This document shows, piece by piece, positions 1 through 8,342 of a DNA stretch of 64,000 nucleotides. Each line of letters begins with the position of its first letter. Positions within the stretch are counted from its first letter, which is position 1. The position numbers and the translations under genes are program-made. The notes beneath the pieces were generated by a model that saw nothing but the letters and a program-made list of their open reading frames with translations, ran no database searches and was not told where the DNA came from. The DNA comes from Criibacterium bergeronii (GTDB taxonomy: Bacteria > Bacillota > Clostridia > Peptostreptococcales > Filifactoraceae), in the NCBI RefSeq assembly GCF_001693775.2, contig NZ_MBEW02000002.1, positions 112,083 through 176,082 of the forward strand. Reading direction: 5' to 3'.

Positions 1-68
1 TTTTTAGCGTGGTAATTTATATTATCGACTCTGCTTTAGGTTATGCTATATCTTTACTAGTAAAATAA
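1..68 (+). CDS. secE: SecE preprotein translocase subunit, C-terminal end (partial)
   Basis: The reading frame that opens at base 3 encodes 21 residues ending YAISLLVK and stops at 66-68. A short hydrophobic tail immediately upstream of nusG is the expected position and C-terminus of SecE, the small membrane subunit of the SecYEG translocon, because secE-nusG-rplK-rplA is a widely conserved order. Only the end is in the window, so the assignment rests on context and the hydrophobic character of the tail. The stop overlaps the nusG ribosome binding site, which suggests coupled translation. Confidence 0.7.
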   Translation, partial: FSVVIYIIDSALGYAISLLVK

Positions 69-77
69 GGAGGATAT

Positions 78-611
78 ATGCAGGAAAAAGGTGAAATGCT
101 TTGGTATGTTATTCACACATATTCAGGCTACGAAAACAAAGTTAAAGCGTCGCTTGAAAAAATGGTTGAAAATTTATCAATGCAAGATGATATTGAGCAA
201 GTAGTTATACCAGAAGAAACAGTTGTAGAAGTAAGAAATGGCAAAGAAAAATCTAGACAAAGGAAATTATTCCCCGGATATGTACTTGTAAAAATGAATG
301 TAACAGATAAATCTTGGTATGTCGTAAGAAATACTAAGGGAGTTACAGGATTTGTAGGTACTACATCTAAGCCGATACCGCTTACTGAGCAAGAAGTTGA
401 AGATATGCACTTAGAAGACAGTGTACAAATAACTAATCTAGACTTCCAAGAAGAAGATAGAGTGCTAATTACAGGTGGACCGTTTGCAGACATCGAAGGC
501 GTTATCAAGGCTATTATGCCGGATAAAAATATGGTAAAAGCCGAGATATTGATGTTCAGAAAACCAACACTAATTGAACTTGGAGTTTCTCAAATCAAAA
601 AATTATCTTAA
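78..611 (+). CDS. nusG: Transcription termination/antitermination protein NusG
   Basis: A 177-residue protein of normal NusG length. The N-terminal NGN domain begins LWYVIHTYSGYENKVK, includes the RKLFPGYVLVKM segment and ends near residue 115. The C-terminal KOW domain follows (VLITGGPFADIEGVIKAI). NusG binds the RNA polymerase clamp and modulates pausing, Rho termination and coupling to ribosomes. The start at 78 has AAGGAGG at 67-73. An internal ATG at 96 gives the shorter N-terminus more usual in the family, so the first six residues are uncertain. It lies 9 nt after secE and 19 nt before rplK, in one operon. Confidence 0.97.
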   Translation: MQEKGEMLWYVIHTYSGYENKVKASLEKMVENLSMQDDIEQVVIPEETVVEVRNGKEKSRQRKLFPGYVLVKMNVTDKSWYVVRNTKGVTGFVGTTSKPIPLTEQEVEDMHLEDSVQITNLDFQEEDRVLITGGPFADIEGVIKAIMPDKNMVKAEILMFRKPTLIELGVSQIKKLS

Positions 612-630
612 GGGATGAGGGGGTGCACAG

Positions 631-1056
631 ATGGCAAAGAAAATCATAGGACAAATTAAATTACAAATACCAGCAGGAAAAGCTACACCTGCTCCACCAG
701 TTGGACCTGCACTAGGACAACACGGTGTAAATATAATGGCTTTTACAAAGGAATTCAATGCTAAAACAGCAGACCAGGCTGGAATGATAATACCAGTAGT
801 TATATCCGTATATCAGGATAGGTCTTTCAGTTTTATCACAAAAACTCCACCAGCTGCAGTTTTAATTAAAAAAGCTGTTAAGATTGAGTCAGGTTCAGGT
901 GAGCCAAACAAAAAGAAAGTAGCTAAGATAACAAAAGCACAGTTAAAAGAAATAGCAGAATTAAAACTTAAAGACCTCAACGCAGCATCAGTTGAATCAG
1001 CTATGAGTATGATAGCTGGTACAGCAAGAAGCATGGGAGTTACAGTAGAAGAATAG
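631..1056 (+). CDS. rplK: 50S ribosomal protein L11
   Basis: This 141-residue protein matches L11 over its whole length. The proline-rich N-terminal domain contains [20 protein letters not shown], and the C-terminal rRNA-binding domain ends with [14 protein letters not shown]11 binds the GTPase-associated region of 23S rRNA and is needed for factor binding and the stringent-response signal through RelA. A strong GGATGAGGGGGTG leader precedes the ATG. It lies in the ribosomal operon between nusG and rplA. Confidence 0.98.
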   Translation: MAKKIIGQIKLQIPAGKATPAPPVGPALGQHGVNIMAFTKEFNAKTADQAGMIIPVVISVYQDRSFSFITKTPPAAVLIKKAVKIESGSGEPNKKKVAKITKAQLKEIAELKLKDLNAASVESAMSMIAGTARSMGVTVEE

Positions 1057-1070
1057 TTTTATTTATAGAT

Positions 1071-1106
1071 TGGTGGGAGGAAATTTTATTTACCGTTATT
1101 ACCACG
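1071..1106 (+). promoter_or_regulatory. Probable ribosomal protein L1 autoregulatory RNA site
   Basis: The rplK-rplA gap contains GGTGGGAGG at 1072-1080 and ACCAC at 1101-1105, just before the rplA ribosome binding site at 1106-1112. GTGG can pair with CCAC to close a loop. A GTGGGAGG-type element facing ACCAC upstream of rplA is the known form of the mRNA site that L1 binds to repress its own operon, mimicking its 23S rRNA target. The call rests on motif and position only. Confidence 0.6.
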
Positions 1107-1116
1107 AGGAGGAAAT

Positions 1117-1815
1117 ATGGCAAAAGTTGGTAAGAGATATAAGGAAGACCTTAAAAAGTATGATCCTCATAATCTTTACGATGCCTCAGAAGCCTTAGCA
1201 AAGGTATGCGAAATGGGTACAGCTAAATTTGATGAAACTGTTGAAGTACACATCAGATTAGGTGTTGACTCAAGACACGCAGACCAACAAGTTAGAGGAG
1301 CAGTAGTGCTACCTCACGGTACAGGAAAAACTAAAAGAGTTTTAGTTTTTGCTAAAGGTGACAAGGCTAAAGAAGCTGAAGATGCAGGAGCAGACTTTGT
1401 AGGTGCAGAAGATATGGTACAAAAAATCCAGAGTGAAAACTGGTTTGACTATGATGTTATAGTTGCTACACCTGATATGATGGGTGTTATAGGTAGATTA
1501 GGTAAAGTGCTTGGACCTAAAGGTTTAATGCCTAACCCAAAATCCGGAACAGTAACTATGGACGTAGCGAAAGCAATAGAAGAAATTAAAGCAGGTAAAG
1601 TTGAATACAGACTAGACAAAGCTAATATTGCTCACGTTATCATAGGAAAAGTATCCTTTGGACAGGAAAAACTATTTGCAAACTTTAAAACACTTATGGA
1701 TGCAATAGTTAAAGCTAAACCATCTGCTGCTAAGGGTCAATACTTAAAGAGCGTTACTACAGCTAGCACAATGGGACCTGGAGTAAAGGTTAACCCAGTT
1801 AGAATAAACGACTAA
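1117..1815 (+). CDS. rplA: 50S ribosomal protein L1
   Basis: A full-length L1 of 232 residues. Recognisable segments are the N-terminal [12 protein letters not shown], the conserved [20 protein letters not shown] and the C-terminal [10 protein letters not shown]1 forms the mobile stalk of the large subunit next to the E site and represses translation of its own operon by binding mRNA. AGGAGG sits 4 nt before the ATG. The candidate L1-binding RNA element lies directly upstream. Confidence 0.98.
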   Translation: MAKVGKRYKEDLKKYDPHNLYDASEALAKVCEMGTAKFDETVEVHIRLGVDSRHADQQVRGAVVLPHGTGKTKRVLVFAKGDKAKEAEDAGADFVGAEDMVQKIQSENWFDYDVIVATPDMMGVIGRLGKVLGPKGLMPNPKSGTVTMDVAKAIEEIKAGKVEYRLDKANIAHVIIGKVSFGQEKLFANFKTLMDAIVKAKPSAAKGQYLKSVTTASTMGPGVKVNPVRIND

Positions 1816-1830
1816 TAAAAAATTTAATAC

Positions 1831-1936
1831 GCCAAAGACGGTAGGAGCTAAGGCTTAAAATACAATCCTATTTAGGCAATTAGATGAAAATCTCTAACCT
1901 ATTTGTCCGTCTTTTGCGATGAATAGGTTTTTTATT
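1831..1936 (+). promoter_or_regulatory. L10 ribosomal protein leader with attenuator-like terminator
   Basis: The rplA-rplJ gap carries the hallmark of the Firmicute L10 leader: GCCAAAGACGGTAGGAGCTA from 1831, with the first 11 bases pairing to CCGTCTTTTGC at 1907-1917. The 3' half also contains a competing hairpin, AACCTATT (1896-1903) with AATAGGTT (1922-1929), followed by six T (1928-1933). The two stems overlap and are mutually exclusive. In this RNA family the L10(L12)4 complex binds the leader and lowers expression of rplJ-rplL. The arrangement suggests transcription attenuation here. Confidence 0.85.
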
Positions 1937-1964
1937 GAAAAAAATTAATAAGGAGGTGCAATTC

Positions 1965-2504
1965 GTGGGCGAAAAAGCAATAAAAGAAAAAGAGCAAATT
2001 GTTAGCAATATAGTTGAAAGCATCAAAAACTCTCAATCTTGCATAGTTGTTAACTATAAAGGACTAACAGTAGCAGAAGATACAGAGCTTAGAAGTAAAT
2101 TTAGAGAAGCAGGCGTTGAGTACAAAGTATTAAAAAATACAATGGTAAGACGTGCAGCAGCTCAAATAGGCAATATGGAAATGTTTGATGACGTTAATCT
2201 AGTTGGTGCAAATGCCTTTGCATTTGGTGTAAACGATCCAGTTGCTCCAGCAAAAATCGTTAAGGATTTTGCAAAAACACACCCAAAATTGGAACTGAAG
2301 ATGGGATATGTTGAAGGCGAATATTATGATGCTGATAAGCTTATGGCATTGGCAAATATACCATCAAGAGAAGAACTTATCGCAAAATTACTTGGCAGCT
2401 TAAAAGCTCCTATGTCAAACTTCGTGTACTTGTTATCTGCAGTAGCAGACAAAAAGCAAGCTGACGAACCAGCAGCAGAAGCTGCTCCAGTAACAGAAGA
2501 ATAA
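1965..2504 (+). CDS. rplJ: 50S ribosomal protein L10
   Basis: L10 anchors the L7/L12 stalk dimers to the ribosome and binds its own mRNA leader. The preferred start is GTG at 1965, giving 179 residues that begin GEKAIKEKEQIV. AGGAGGTG at 1951-1958 has good spacing to it. The longer frame from TTG at 1935 begins at the end of the leader terminator and reads through the ribosome binding site, so it was not used. Conserved segments include VVNYKGLTVAEDTELR and YKVLKNTMVRRA. The C-terminus is Ala- and Glu-rich (AAPVTEE). Confidence 0.96.
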   Translation: MGEKAIKEKEQIVSNIVESIKNSQSCIVVNYKGLTVAEDTELRSKFREAGVEYKVLKNTMVRRAAAQIGNMEMFDDVNLVGANAFAFGVNDPVAPAKIVKDFAKTHPKLELKMGYVEGEYYDADKLMALANIPSREELIAKLLGSLKAPMSNFVYLLSAVADKKQADEPAAEAAPVTEE

Positions 2505-2534
2505 TTATAAAATATAAAAATACGGAGGGTTAAA

Positions 2535-2906
2535 ATGAATATAGAACAAATATTAGAAGCAATTGAAAACATGAAAGTTCTTGAATTAAATGAATTAGTT
2601 AAAGCTGCTGAAGAAAAATTTGGCGTATCTGCATCTGCACCAGTAGTAATGGGTGGAGCAGTAGCAGCTGGAGATGGCGGAGCAGCTGAAGAAAAAACTG
2701 AATTTGATGTTATCTTAACTGATGCTGGCTCTTCTAAAGTTGGCGTTATCAAAGTAGTAAGAGAAATCACAGGTCTTGGTCTTAAAGACGCTAAAGATCT
2801 TGTAGATGGAGCTCCAAAGCCAGTTAAAGAAGGTGCATCTAAAGAAGAAGCTGAAGAAATCAAAGGTAAACTTGAAGCAGCTGGAGCAAAAGCAGAAGTT
2901 AAATAG
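2535..2906 (+). CDS. rplL: 50S ribosomal protein L7/L12
   Basis: A 123-residue L7/L12. It has an N-terminal dimerisation segment ([22 protein letters not shown]), an Ala/Gly hinge ([15 protein letters not shown]) and the globular C-terminal domain with [20 protein letters not shown] that contacts elongation factors. It lies 30 nt after rplJ, under the same L10 leader, and is followed by a strong terminator, so it is the last gene of this transcript. Confidence 0.98.
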   Translation: MNIEQILEAIENMKVLELNELVKAAEEKFGVSASAPVVMGGAVAAGDGGAAEEKTEFDVILTDAGSSKVGVIKVVREITGLGLKDAKDLVDGAPKPVKEGASKEEAEEIKGKLEAAGAKAEVK

Positions 2907-2929
2907 TTTTAAAAATACTTTAAAAATCA

Positions 2930-2959
2930 ATCCCATGGATAGTATCCATGGGATTTTTT
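2930..2959 (+). terminator. Rho-independent terminator after rplL
   Basis: A perfect 11-bp stem, ATCCCATGGAT (2930-2940) with ATCCATGGGAT (2944-2954), has an AGT loop and runs directly into six T. It lies 23 nt after the rplL stop. Confidence 0.92.
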
Positions 2960-2985
2960 GATATGAAAGAGATTGGTTCTATGAT

Positions 2986-3021
2986 ATCTGTTGGGGGAGG
3001 TAACCCTCAGCAGATTTTTTT
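2986..3021 (+). terminator. Second rho-independent terminator in tandem
   Basis: A 12-bp stem with two G-U pairs (2986-2997 with 3004-3015), a 6-nt loop and seven T. It follows the first terminator by 26 nt, giving the ribosomal operon a double stop. Confidence 0.8.
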
Positions 3022-3397
3022 GGGTTCTTTGTCAACTGTTGTGGGATAGAAATTTGTGATATAAGAGATGCATTACAATGCGTAGGAGTTGGAAAATAAG
3101 AACAAGAGTAGATAACACGAAAGATTCATAAGTTTACAAAGTAATTGAGTAATAGTATAATTTAGAAAAATATATTAGAAATTTATAAAGATTACAGGCT
3201 TATACTAAATTACTTTGAAAATTGTAGAATACATATTAAAAAGAAATTTATGCCACTATCTTATGCAAAAATTTTTGTAATGAAAAATAATACTATATTT
3301 TCTTATGAAAGTCAGTATTAGAATTTATTTTGGCGACTTTTAGGTTGAGATGTTTTGAAAATAAAGAACTTAAAAAATAAAATTTAAGGAGCTGGCA
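3022..3397. other. Intergenic stretch without a supported gene
   Basis: These 376 bases are AT-rich and carry stops in all frames. The first part (GGGTTCTTTGTCAACTGTTG, from 3023) has the look of an insertion-sequence end, but no partner end or transposase was found. AAGGAG at 3388 is the ribosome binding site of the next gene. Confidence 0.5.
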
Positions 3398-3988
3398 ATG
3401 GATATCAATTTGGTTGACCTTGGACTTCCAAACGGTATTTTATGGGCAGACAGAAATGTTGGTGCCAATTCACCTGAGGACTATGGTCTGCATCTGACGT
3501 GGGGAGATTTGACCCATCAGAAAAACTATTCAAAAGAAAATTACAAATATCTTAAAGATACAAAATATCAGGCTCTTGGAGATAATATTTCCGCAACACC
3601 TTATGATGCAGCAACTATGATGTATGGTGAGCCTTGGAGACTCCCAACACTAAAAGAAGCAAGAGATTTCATAAGCAAGAAATATTGTATTTTTACGCTG
3701 GAAACGCTCAATGGTATTGAGGGATACCGCGTTACAGGGAAAAAGACAGGTAATTCACTGTTCGTACCATTTGGAGGAATCATCATCGGGAAAGAAAACA
3801 CATCTGCAACAAGTCAAGCTGTATATTGGACAGCAGAATTACAGCAAACATCTCCAGGAACCTTTTTTCCCTGTGGCTTTTATCTTGAATACTACGAGTA
3901 CGACCCATACAGAAATCACTGGGGCTACATTAGTCCTTACTATGGGGCTACAATAAGACCGGTGCAAAGTAGGATAAAAAAGAGGTAG
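3398..3988 (+). CDS. FISUMP-like (C-type-lectin-fold) domain protein
   Basis: The 196-residue product has the signature of the Fibrobacter succinogenes major paralogous domain: DLGLPNGILWADRNVGA at the N-terminus, then SPEDYGLHLTWGD, PWRLPTLKEARDFI near the middle, GYRVTGKKTGNSLFVPFGG, a YWTAELQ segment and a terminal ATIRPV. The family is common in Bacteroidetes surface proteins and folds like C-type lectins; its function is mostly unknown. No signal peptide or membrane anchor is visible, which is unusual because many relatives are exported. The gene stands alone with GGAG upstream, beside decayed mobile DNA, so lateral acquisition is likely. Confidence 0.75.
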   Translation: MDINLVDLGLPNGILWADRNVGANSPEDYGLHLTWGDLTHQKNYSKENYKYLKDTKYQALGDNISATPYDAATMMYGEPWRLPTLKEARDFISKKYCIFTLETLNGIEGYRVTGKKTGNSLFVPFGGIIIGKENTSATSQAVYWTAELQQTSPGTFFPCGFYLEYYEYDPYRNHWGYISPYYGATIRPVQSRIKKR

Positions 3989-4049
3989 TGTGAATTAGTT
4001 ACAACAATTCCAGTTTTTGGATTTGAAAACCATACAATATCGACATTTA

Positions 4050-4300
4050 AGACGCAGGAAATTCCGTCTTTTTTAAGTTTGTACTCTATGGGAGTTGCTC
4101 TAACGGGTGAAAGTCAAAAACAGCTATGTATTTAGACCAAACAGGTGAGCACAACAAGCAGTAAACAAAGTGTTAGAAATAATGAATGATGTCTAGGATT
4201 TGATAGTATACATAGACAAAAGAGAAATTCTTTGATTCAGTAAATCATAATAAACTAATGACGCTAATAGAAAAAACAATAGACGAAATAGTGAGTTTTA
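4050..4300 (+). pseudogene. Decayed group II intron reverse transcriptase/maturase fragment
   Basis: Translation of 4122-4189 reads SYVFRPNR, a TGA stop, then AQQAVNKVLEIMND, matching the SYGFRPNRSA...A..KVLEIMN block of group II intron (LtrA-type) reverse transcriptases. A TAG follows at 4194-4196. After one frameshift near 4229, FFDSVNHNKLMTLIEKTIDE matches the next block, and the D...FFD spacing of the family is preserved. The fragment therefore has at least two nonsense codons and one frameshift. No catalytic YADD region, intron RNA domains or ends could be seen. Weaker similarity may extend upstream to about 4050. Confidence 0.78.
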
Positions 4301-4334
4301 CAATTTTATTTGAAACAGACTAGTGATATAATTA

Positions 4335-4820
4335 TTGTATAGAATACTCATAATAGATAAATTAAAAAGAAACTTAAGAAAATTAATATTGATTATATCT
4401 ATGATACCGCTATGTATTTTTACATATTTATTTGTTGTAAATGTTGCTGTATTTACTGATAGTGAAATTATATATAGAACATCAGAAAACATTGTTGGGG
4501 AAAAATATGACTATAGTCAAATTGAAAAGATAAGTGCGTATTTTTCTGATGGAGAAATAAAAAATCGATTAAATAATATTTATAAGGGAAGTTTTTTGTA
4601 TGAAATTACTTTGCCAAACAAAAAATTTATAATAACTGAAACTAATAAAACGACAAATAAAAAATATTTTGAACCTTATACATACTCACAGGTTGTATAT
4701 TTGGATAAAAAGCTTGTAGATATGGGCATAAATAAGTATTCATCAAAAGAAAATATTGAGTACAGCAAAAGGGATAAGGAGCATATAGACAAATTTTTGG
4801 GCATTATTGAAAATAAGTGA
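4335..4820 (+). CDS. Hypothetical single-pass membrane protein, possibly 5'-truncated
   Basis: This frame of 161 codons was not recognised. It starts with a basic segment (KLKRNLRKL) followed by one hydrophobic helix at about residues 17-39. The rest is a soluble Lys-, Asn- and Tyr-rich region predicted outside the membrane. The only available start is a TTG at 4335, five bases after an in-frame stop, with no ribosome binding site. The next Met is inside the helix. It directly abuts the group II remnant, so the original 5' end may have been lost. It may not be expressed. Confidence 0.45.
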   Translation: MYRILIIDKLKRNLRKLILIISMIPLCIFTYLFVVNVAVFTDSEIIYRTSENIVGEKYDYSQIEKISAYFSDGEIKNRLNNIYKGSFLYEITLPNKKFIITETNKTTNKKYFEPYTYSQVVYLDKKLVDMGINKYSSKENIEYSKRDKEHIDKFLGIIENK

Positions 4821-5099
4821 ACTTGATTGTTATAAGTATTTCGCAGTTATCAAGGATTTTACAATGTCAGTTAGGTGTTGATAGAAATATTTTTTATAAA
4901 TTATTTTATGTGAGTATAAGTGTCTATATTATTGTTATAATTTTACAGAGGCATAATTCTTTTAAAAGTGCTATAATATGATTGGAAATATAAGGTTTGT
5001 GGTATTATATGGAATGGATTTTTTATCAAAAATTGTTTTTTGTTAGGACTTTGTTAGTGATTTTACATAAATATTGCAAGCAATGAGGATGTGAAATAA

Positions 5100-8000
5100 A
5101 TGAAGTATGATTTGCTTTTATCTATAGTGTTTTATGTTATAGGCTGCATATATGTGTTGATTGGAGCATACATCGTCATTACAAATTTTAAGAGTAAGAT
5201 AAATCTTATTTTTTTAGGTATTTTGCTGTGTAGTTCTATTTGGTCATTTTCATTTGCTGTGTCAAATTATGCACAAACTGCTGAAGTTAGTAGGTTTTGG
5301 AGGAGTATTGCGACTTTTGGTTGGGGGATTATTTATAGTCTATTCTTACATTTTACTTTGGTTTTTACAAAATTTGAGCAAAAAATTCCTAAGAGATATA
5401 CTTGGCTTGCTTATTTAATCATTTACGCTCCTGCTTTAATAAATGTTCTTCTTTTTTCTCCTTTTGGTTTTCCTGGCATAGAGCATTTTGTAATGGAAAA
5501 AGTGGATATTGGTTGGATAAACACACATAAACTAAATTTTTGGGATATATTTTATATTGCATATTATGTAATTTTTTCGTTTGCTAGCATAGTTTTGTTA
5601 TTCATATGGTACAAAAATGCAAAGATGTCTGCTTTTGTTAGAAAAATGGCATTGGTAATGATTGTTTCTATAATTGTTCCTATTGTATTTGGCAGTATTA
5701 CAGATACGTTTTTTAGTTTAATTGGTGTAAAATTTCCTGATATTGGTGTTATTTTCTTTATAATTCCTGTAATTGTCTTTTTTATTTCGATGAAAAAGTA
5801 TGGTTTATTTTTACAGTTAAAGCAATATCGATATAATGGCATCGATGGGGAAGTCTCAGACACTTTATTATCAGATACAGACCGTTTACTTTTATTTAGA
5901 GTTGCAGGGATAGTAATTATTATTGGAGCGTTTTTAGCAAGTTTTCTTGGTTATTTTGTGTTTAGGCTACCAGTGCAAAAGAGTGTATACAATGGTGTGA
6001 TTTTTTTCCTTTGTGGTGTATTATTACAGCTTGTTCCGATGCTTGTAAGAAAAAATTCCAATCAAAATATATTGTTTTTTATGGTTTGTTCTGCTTTGTT
6101 GGCATATATTGTTCAGCTGTTTTTTAATTCAGGAGCTCTTACTGTTTGGGCGGTATACTTATTTTTCCTTGAGTTTGCAGTGTTATTGGAGCAGCAGATT
6201 ATAGCATTTTTTTTCATACTATTTGCTTTGCTTTTACAAGTATTTTTATGGATAAAAGTTCCCAGTGTCAATGTTACTATAGGCTATGTTGATTATTTGG
6301 TTAGGATTTTTGTCATAATTATTTCTTATGTGATTTTAAGATATGTAAATAATGAGTATCTTTTCAAGCTTTTGGGATATAAAAAATTACTCCAGCAGCA
6401 AGAGGTAATAGAAAAAATTTCTTCAAATTTTATATCTGTAAATATTAAAAATGCAAGACAAAAAATTGATGAAATGTTTGAAATGTGTTCAGTTATATTA
6501 GACTTTAATCATGCCTATCTATGTGAGTTCAGCGATGATAGAAAAGTAGCTACTATATTGAATGTTTGTTTAAAAAATAATATTTCGCCTTCGTTTTCTT
6601 ATGAATATGGTATGAAATTGCCGATTACATTTTTCCCGCTTATAGAGGAAAATATTATGCAAAATCAAATTGTTGCTTGCAACAATATAATAAATATGGA
6701 CTATGACTCTATGGGCAGTCAAAGAGAGTATTTTACCAGCAGGGGAGTTAATTCTTTTATTGCGTCTCCAATAGTAGTGTATGACGCGGTTGTAGGTATG
6801 GTTGTATTTGAGTATTATCAAAAACAAGAAGTACCTTTAAACAAGAGTAGGTTAAATATAGTCCAAATAATAGCAAATAAATTGGGAGAGATTAAAAAGA
6901 CCACTTTATCAGAGGCAAAGCTTTACAATTTTGCGTATTTTGACCCTGTGACCAAGCTGATGAATATAAATTCAATTAAGGACAAAATAAAGGAAATCAT
7001 AGAACAACGCTCTTATGATGAGCAATTTGCAGTATTTAAGATAGGGATTGGCAATATTCAAGAGATTAATGATGCTTTTGGATATGTTATAGGTAATTTT
7101 GTGTTGCAATCTGTATCTAATACCTTGGCATCTCTTATAGACGACAGTTATTTATTGGGTAGAACCGGAGACGGAGAATTTGCCATTGTAATGCTGGACT
7201 ATGAGAACAAACAGCAGGCGGAATTATTTGCTAAAACTATAGTGAATACTTTTTTTAATCCTATAACTGTGAATGATAAACAAGAAAAGCTGTTTGTTTC
7301 AGTAAATGTGGGCATCTGTATATTCCCTGAAAACGGTACAGATGATAACGCACTTAAAAAGAATGCAAGCTTAGCATTATTTGAGTCTAGAAATAGTCCA
7401 TCCTCAATAGAGTTTTTTTCAGATAAAATGCAAGACAAAATCATGCAAAATATTAAAATTAAAAATATGGCATATCATGCACTAGAATATAATGAGTTAT
7501 ATCTTGAATATCAGCCACAAGTAGACAGCGTGACGAAAAAAATTATAGGAGCTGAAACATTACTTCGCTGGATACCTAAAGGTGAAAAGAAAATAAGTCC
7601 AGAAATTTTTATACCGATTTTTGAGCAGACTGGAGTTATAAATGAAGTTGGACTATGGGTACTGAAAGCTGCAATTCAGCAGCACAAAAAATTGATAGAG
7701 CATGGACTAGCACCTCTACGCATTTCAGTGAATGTATCACCGGTGCAGCTTTTAAATGAAGAAATTTTTTTACAAGTATTAGAAATTTTGGCAGAAAGTA
7801 AAGTCGATATCAGATATATTGAGCTGGAGATTACAGAAAGTGCAGCATTAGTAGAGGACGTAAATATATTAGACAAATTAAATAAATTAAAGTTTTTGGG
7901 ATTTTTAATGGCTCTTGATGATTTCGGCAAAAAATATTCCTCTCTTGGACGTATAGCGTCAATACCAACTGATATAATAAAAATAGACAAAAGCTTTATA

Positions 8001-8240
8001 GATGGAATAGGAATTAGCACAAAATCTGAGAAAATGATAAAAGTAATAATTATGATGGCTAAAGAACTGGATAATAAAGTAATAGCTGAGGGAGTAGAGA
8101 CCAAGGAGCAATATGAATTTTTGAAAAAACTTTCATGTGACCAAATACAAGGCTACTATTTTTCTAAGCCTGTCTCAGGAGAAAAATTAGAAGAATTACT
8201 TATAAAGCAAAATAATGGAGAGCTTTGGAATGAGTTGTAG
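5100..8240 (+). CDS. Multipass membrane GGDEF-EAL protein, probable c-di-GMP phosphodiesterase
   Basis: A 1046-residue signalling protein. An N-terminal set of about seven hydrophobic helices (residues 5-235) resembles the 7TM region of some histidine kinases. A second hydrophobic set spans about 262-425, a GAF-like domain about 435-590, GGDEF about 615-785 and EAL about 795-1035. The cyclase signature is degenerate (RTGDGEF, residues 688-694, instead of GGDEF), so cyclase activity is unlikely. The EAL domain keeps its metal and catalytic residues: AETLLRW with E819, NVSPVQL, ELEITES, DDFGKKYSSL, IIKIDKSF, IAEGVET and QGYYFSKP. It is therefore likely to hydrolyse c-di-GMP, with the membrane and GAF parts sensing an unknown signal. 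It is monocistronic. Confidence 0.92.
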   Translation: MKYDLLLSIVFYVIGCIYVLIGAYIVITNFKSKINLIFLGILLCSSIWSFSFAVSNYAQTAEVSRFWRSIATFGWGIIYSLFLHFTLVFTKFEQKIPKRYTWLAYLIIYAPALINVLLFSPFGFPGIEHFVMEKVDIGWINTHKLNFWDIFYIAYYVIFSFASIVLLFIWYKNAKMSAFVRKMALVMIVSIIVPIVFGSITDTFFSLIGVKFPDIGVIFFIIPVIVFFISMKKYGLFLQLKQYRYNGIDGEVSDTLLSDTDRLLLFRVAGIVIIIGAFLASFLGYFVFRLPVQKSVYNGVIFFLCGVLLQLVPMLVRKNSNQNILFFMVCSALLAYIVQLFFNSGALTVWAVYLFFLEFAVLLEQQIIAFFFILFALLLQVFLWIKVPSVNVTIGYVDYLVRIFVIIISYVILRYVNNEYLFKLLGYKKLLQQQEVIEKISSNFISVNIKNARQKIDEMFEMCSVILDFNHAYLCEFSDDRKVATILNVCLKNNISPSFSYEYGMKLPITFFPLIEENIMQNQIVACNNIINMDYDSMGSQREYFTSRGVNSFIASPIVVYDAVVGMVVFEYYQKQEVPLNKSRLNIVQIIANKLGEIKKTTLSEAKLYNFAYFDPVTKLMNINSIKDKIKEIIEQRSYDEQFAVFKIGIGNIQEINDAFGYVIGNFVLQSVSNTLASLIDDSYLLGRTGDGEFAIVMLDYENKQQAELFAKTIVNTFFNPITVNDKQEKLFVSVNVGICIFPENGTDDNALKKNASLALFESRNSPSSIEFFSDKMQDKIMQNIKIKNMAYHALEYNELYLEYQPQVDSVTKKIIGAETLLRWIPKGEKKISPEIFIPIFEQTGVINEVGLWVLKAAIQQHKKLIEHGLAPLRISVNVSPVQLLNEEIFLQVLEILAESKVDIRYIELEITESAALVEDVNILDKLNKLKFLGFLMALDDFGKKYSSLGRIASIPTDIIKIDKSFIDGIGISTKSEKMIKVIIMMAKELDNKVIAEGVETKEQYEFLKKLSCDQIQGYYFSKPVSGEKLEELLIKQNNGELWNEL

Positions 8241-8274
8241 AATAACTTTTTAAAAATTAAATATACTGTTACAA

Positions 8275-8340
8275 AATTAAAGGTTCTATATATTTGTCAG
8301 ACGTTTAGCCAACAAATATATAGAACCTTTAATTTTTATA
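8275..8340. terminator. Bidirectional terminator between convergent genes
   Basis: A perfect 23-bp stem (8275-8297 with 8312-8334) has a 14-nt loop and is AT-bounded on both sides. It lies between the EAL gene on the plus strand and the permease on the minus strand and can serve both. Confidence 0.88.
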
Positions 8341-8342
8341 CC

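Noticed and set aside
1935..1964. Longer N-terminus of L10 starting at TTG 1935
   Set aside because: These codons lie in the leader terminator tail and the ribosome binding site; GTG 1965 has AGGAGGTG at correct distance.
2324..2863. Minus-strand ORF of 179 codons over rplJ-rplL, and similar antisense frames elsewhere
   Set aside because: Such frames mirror the codon bias of the real genes, have no ribosome binding site and no recognisable domain.
3398..4300. A diversity-generating retroelement, because a lectin-fold protein lies beside a reverse-transcriptase remnant
   Set aside because: The remnant matches group II intron enzymes (YGFRPNRS-type block, FFDSVNH) and is broken by stops. No template/variable repeat pair was seen near the 3' end of the FISUMP-like gene.
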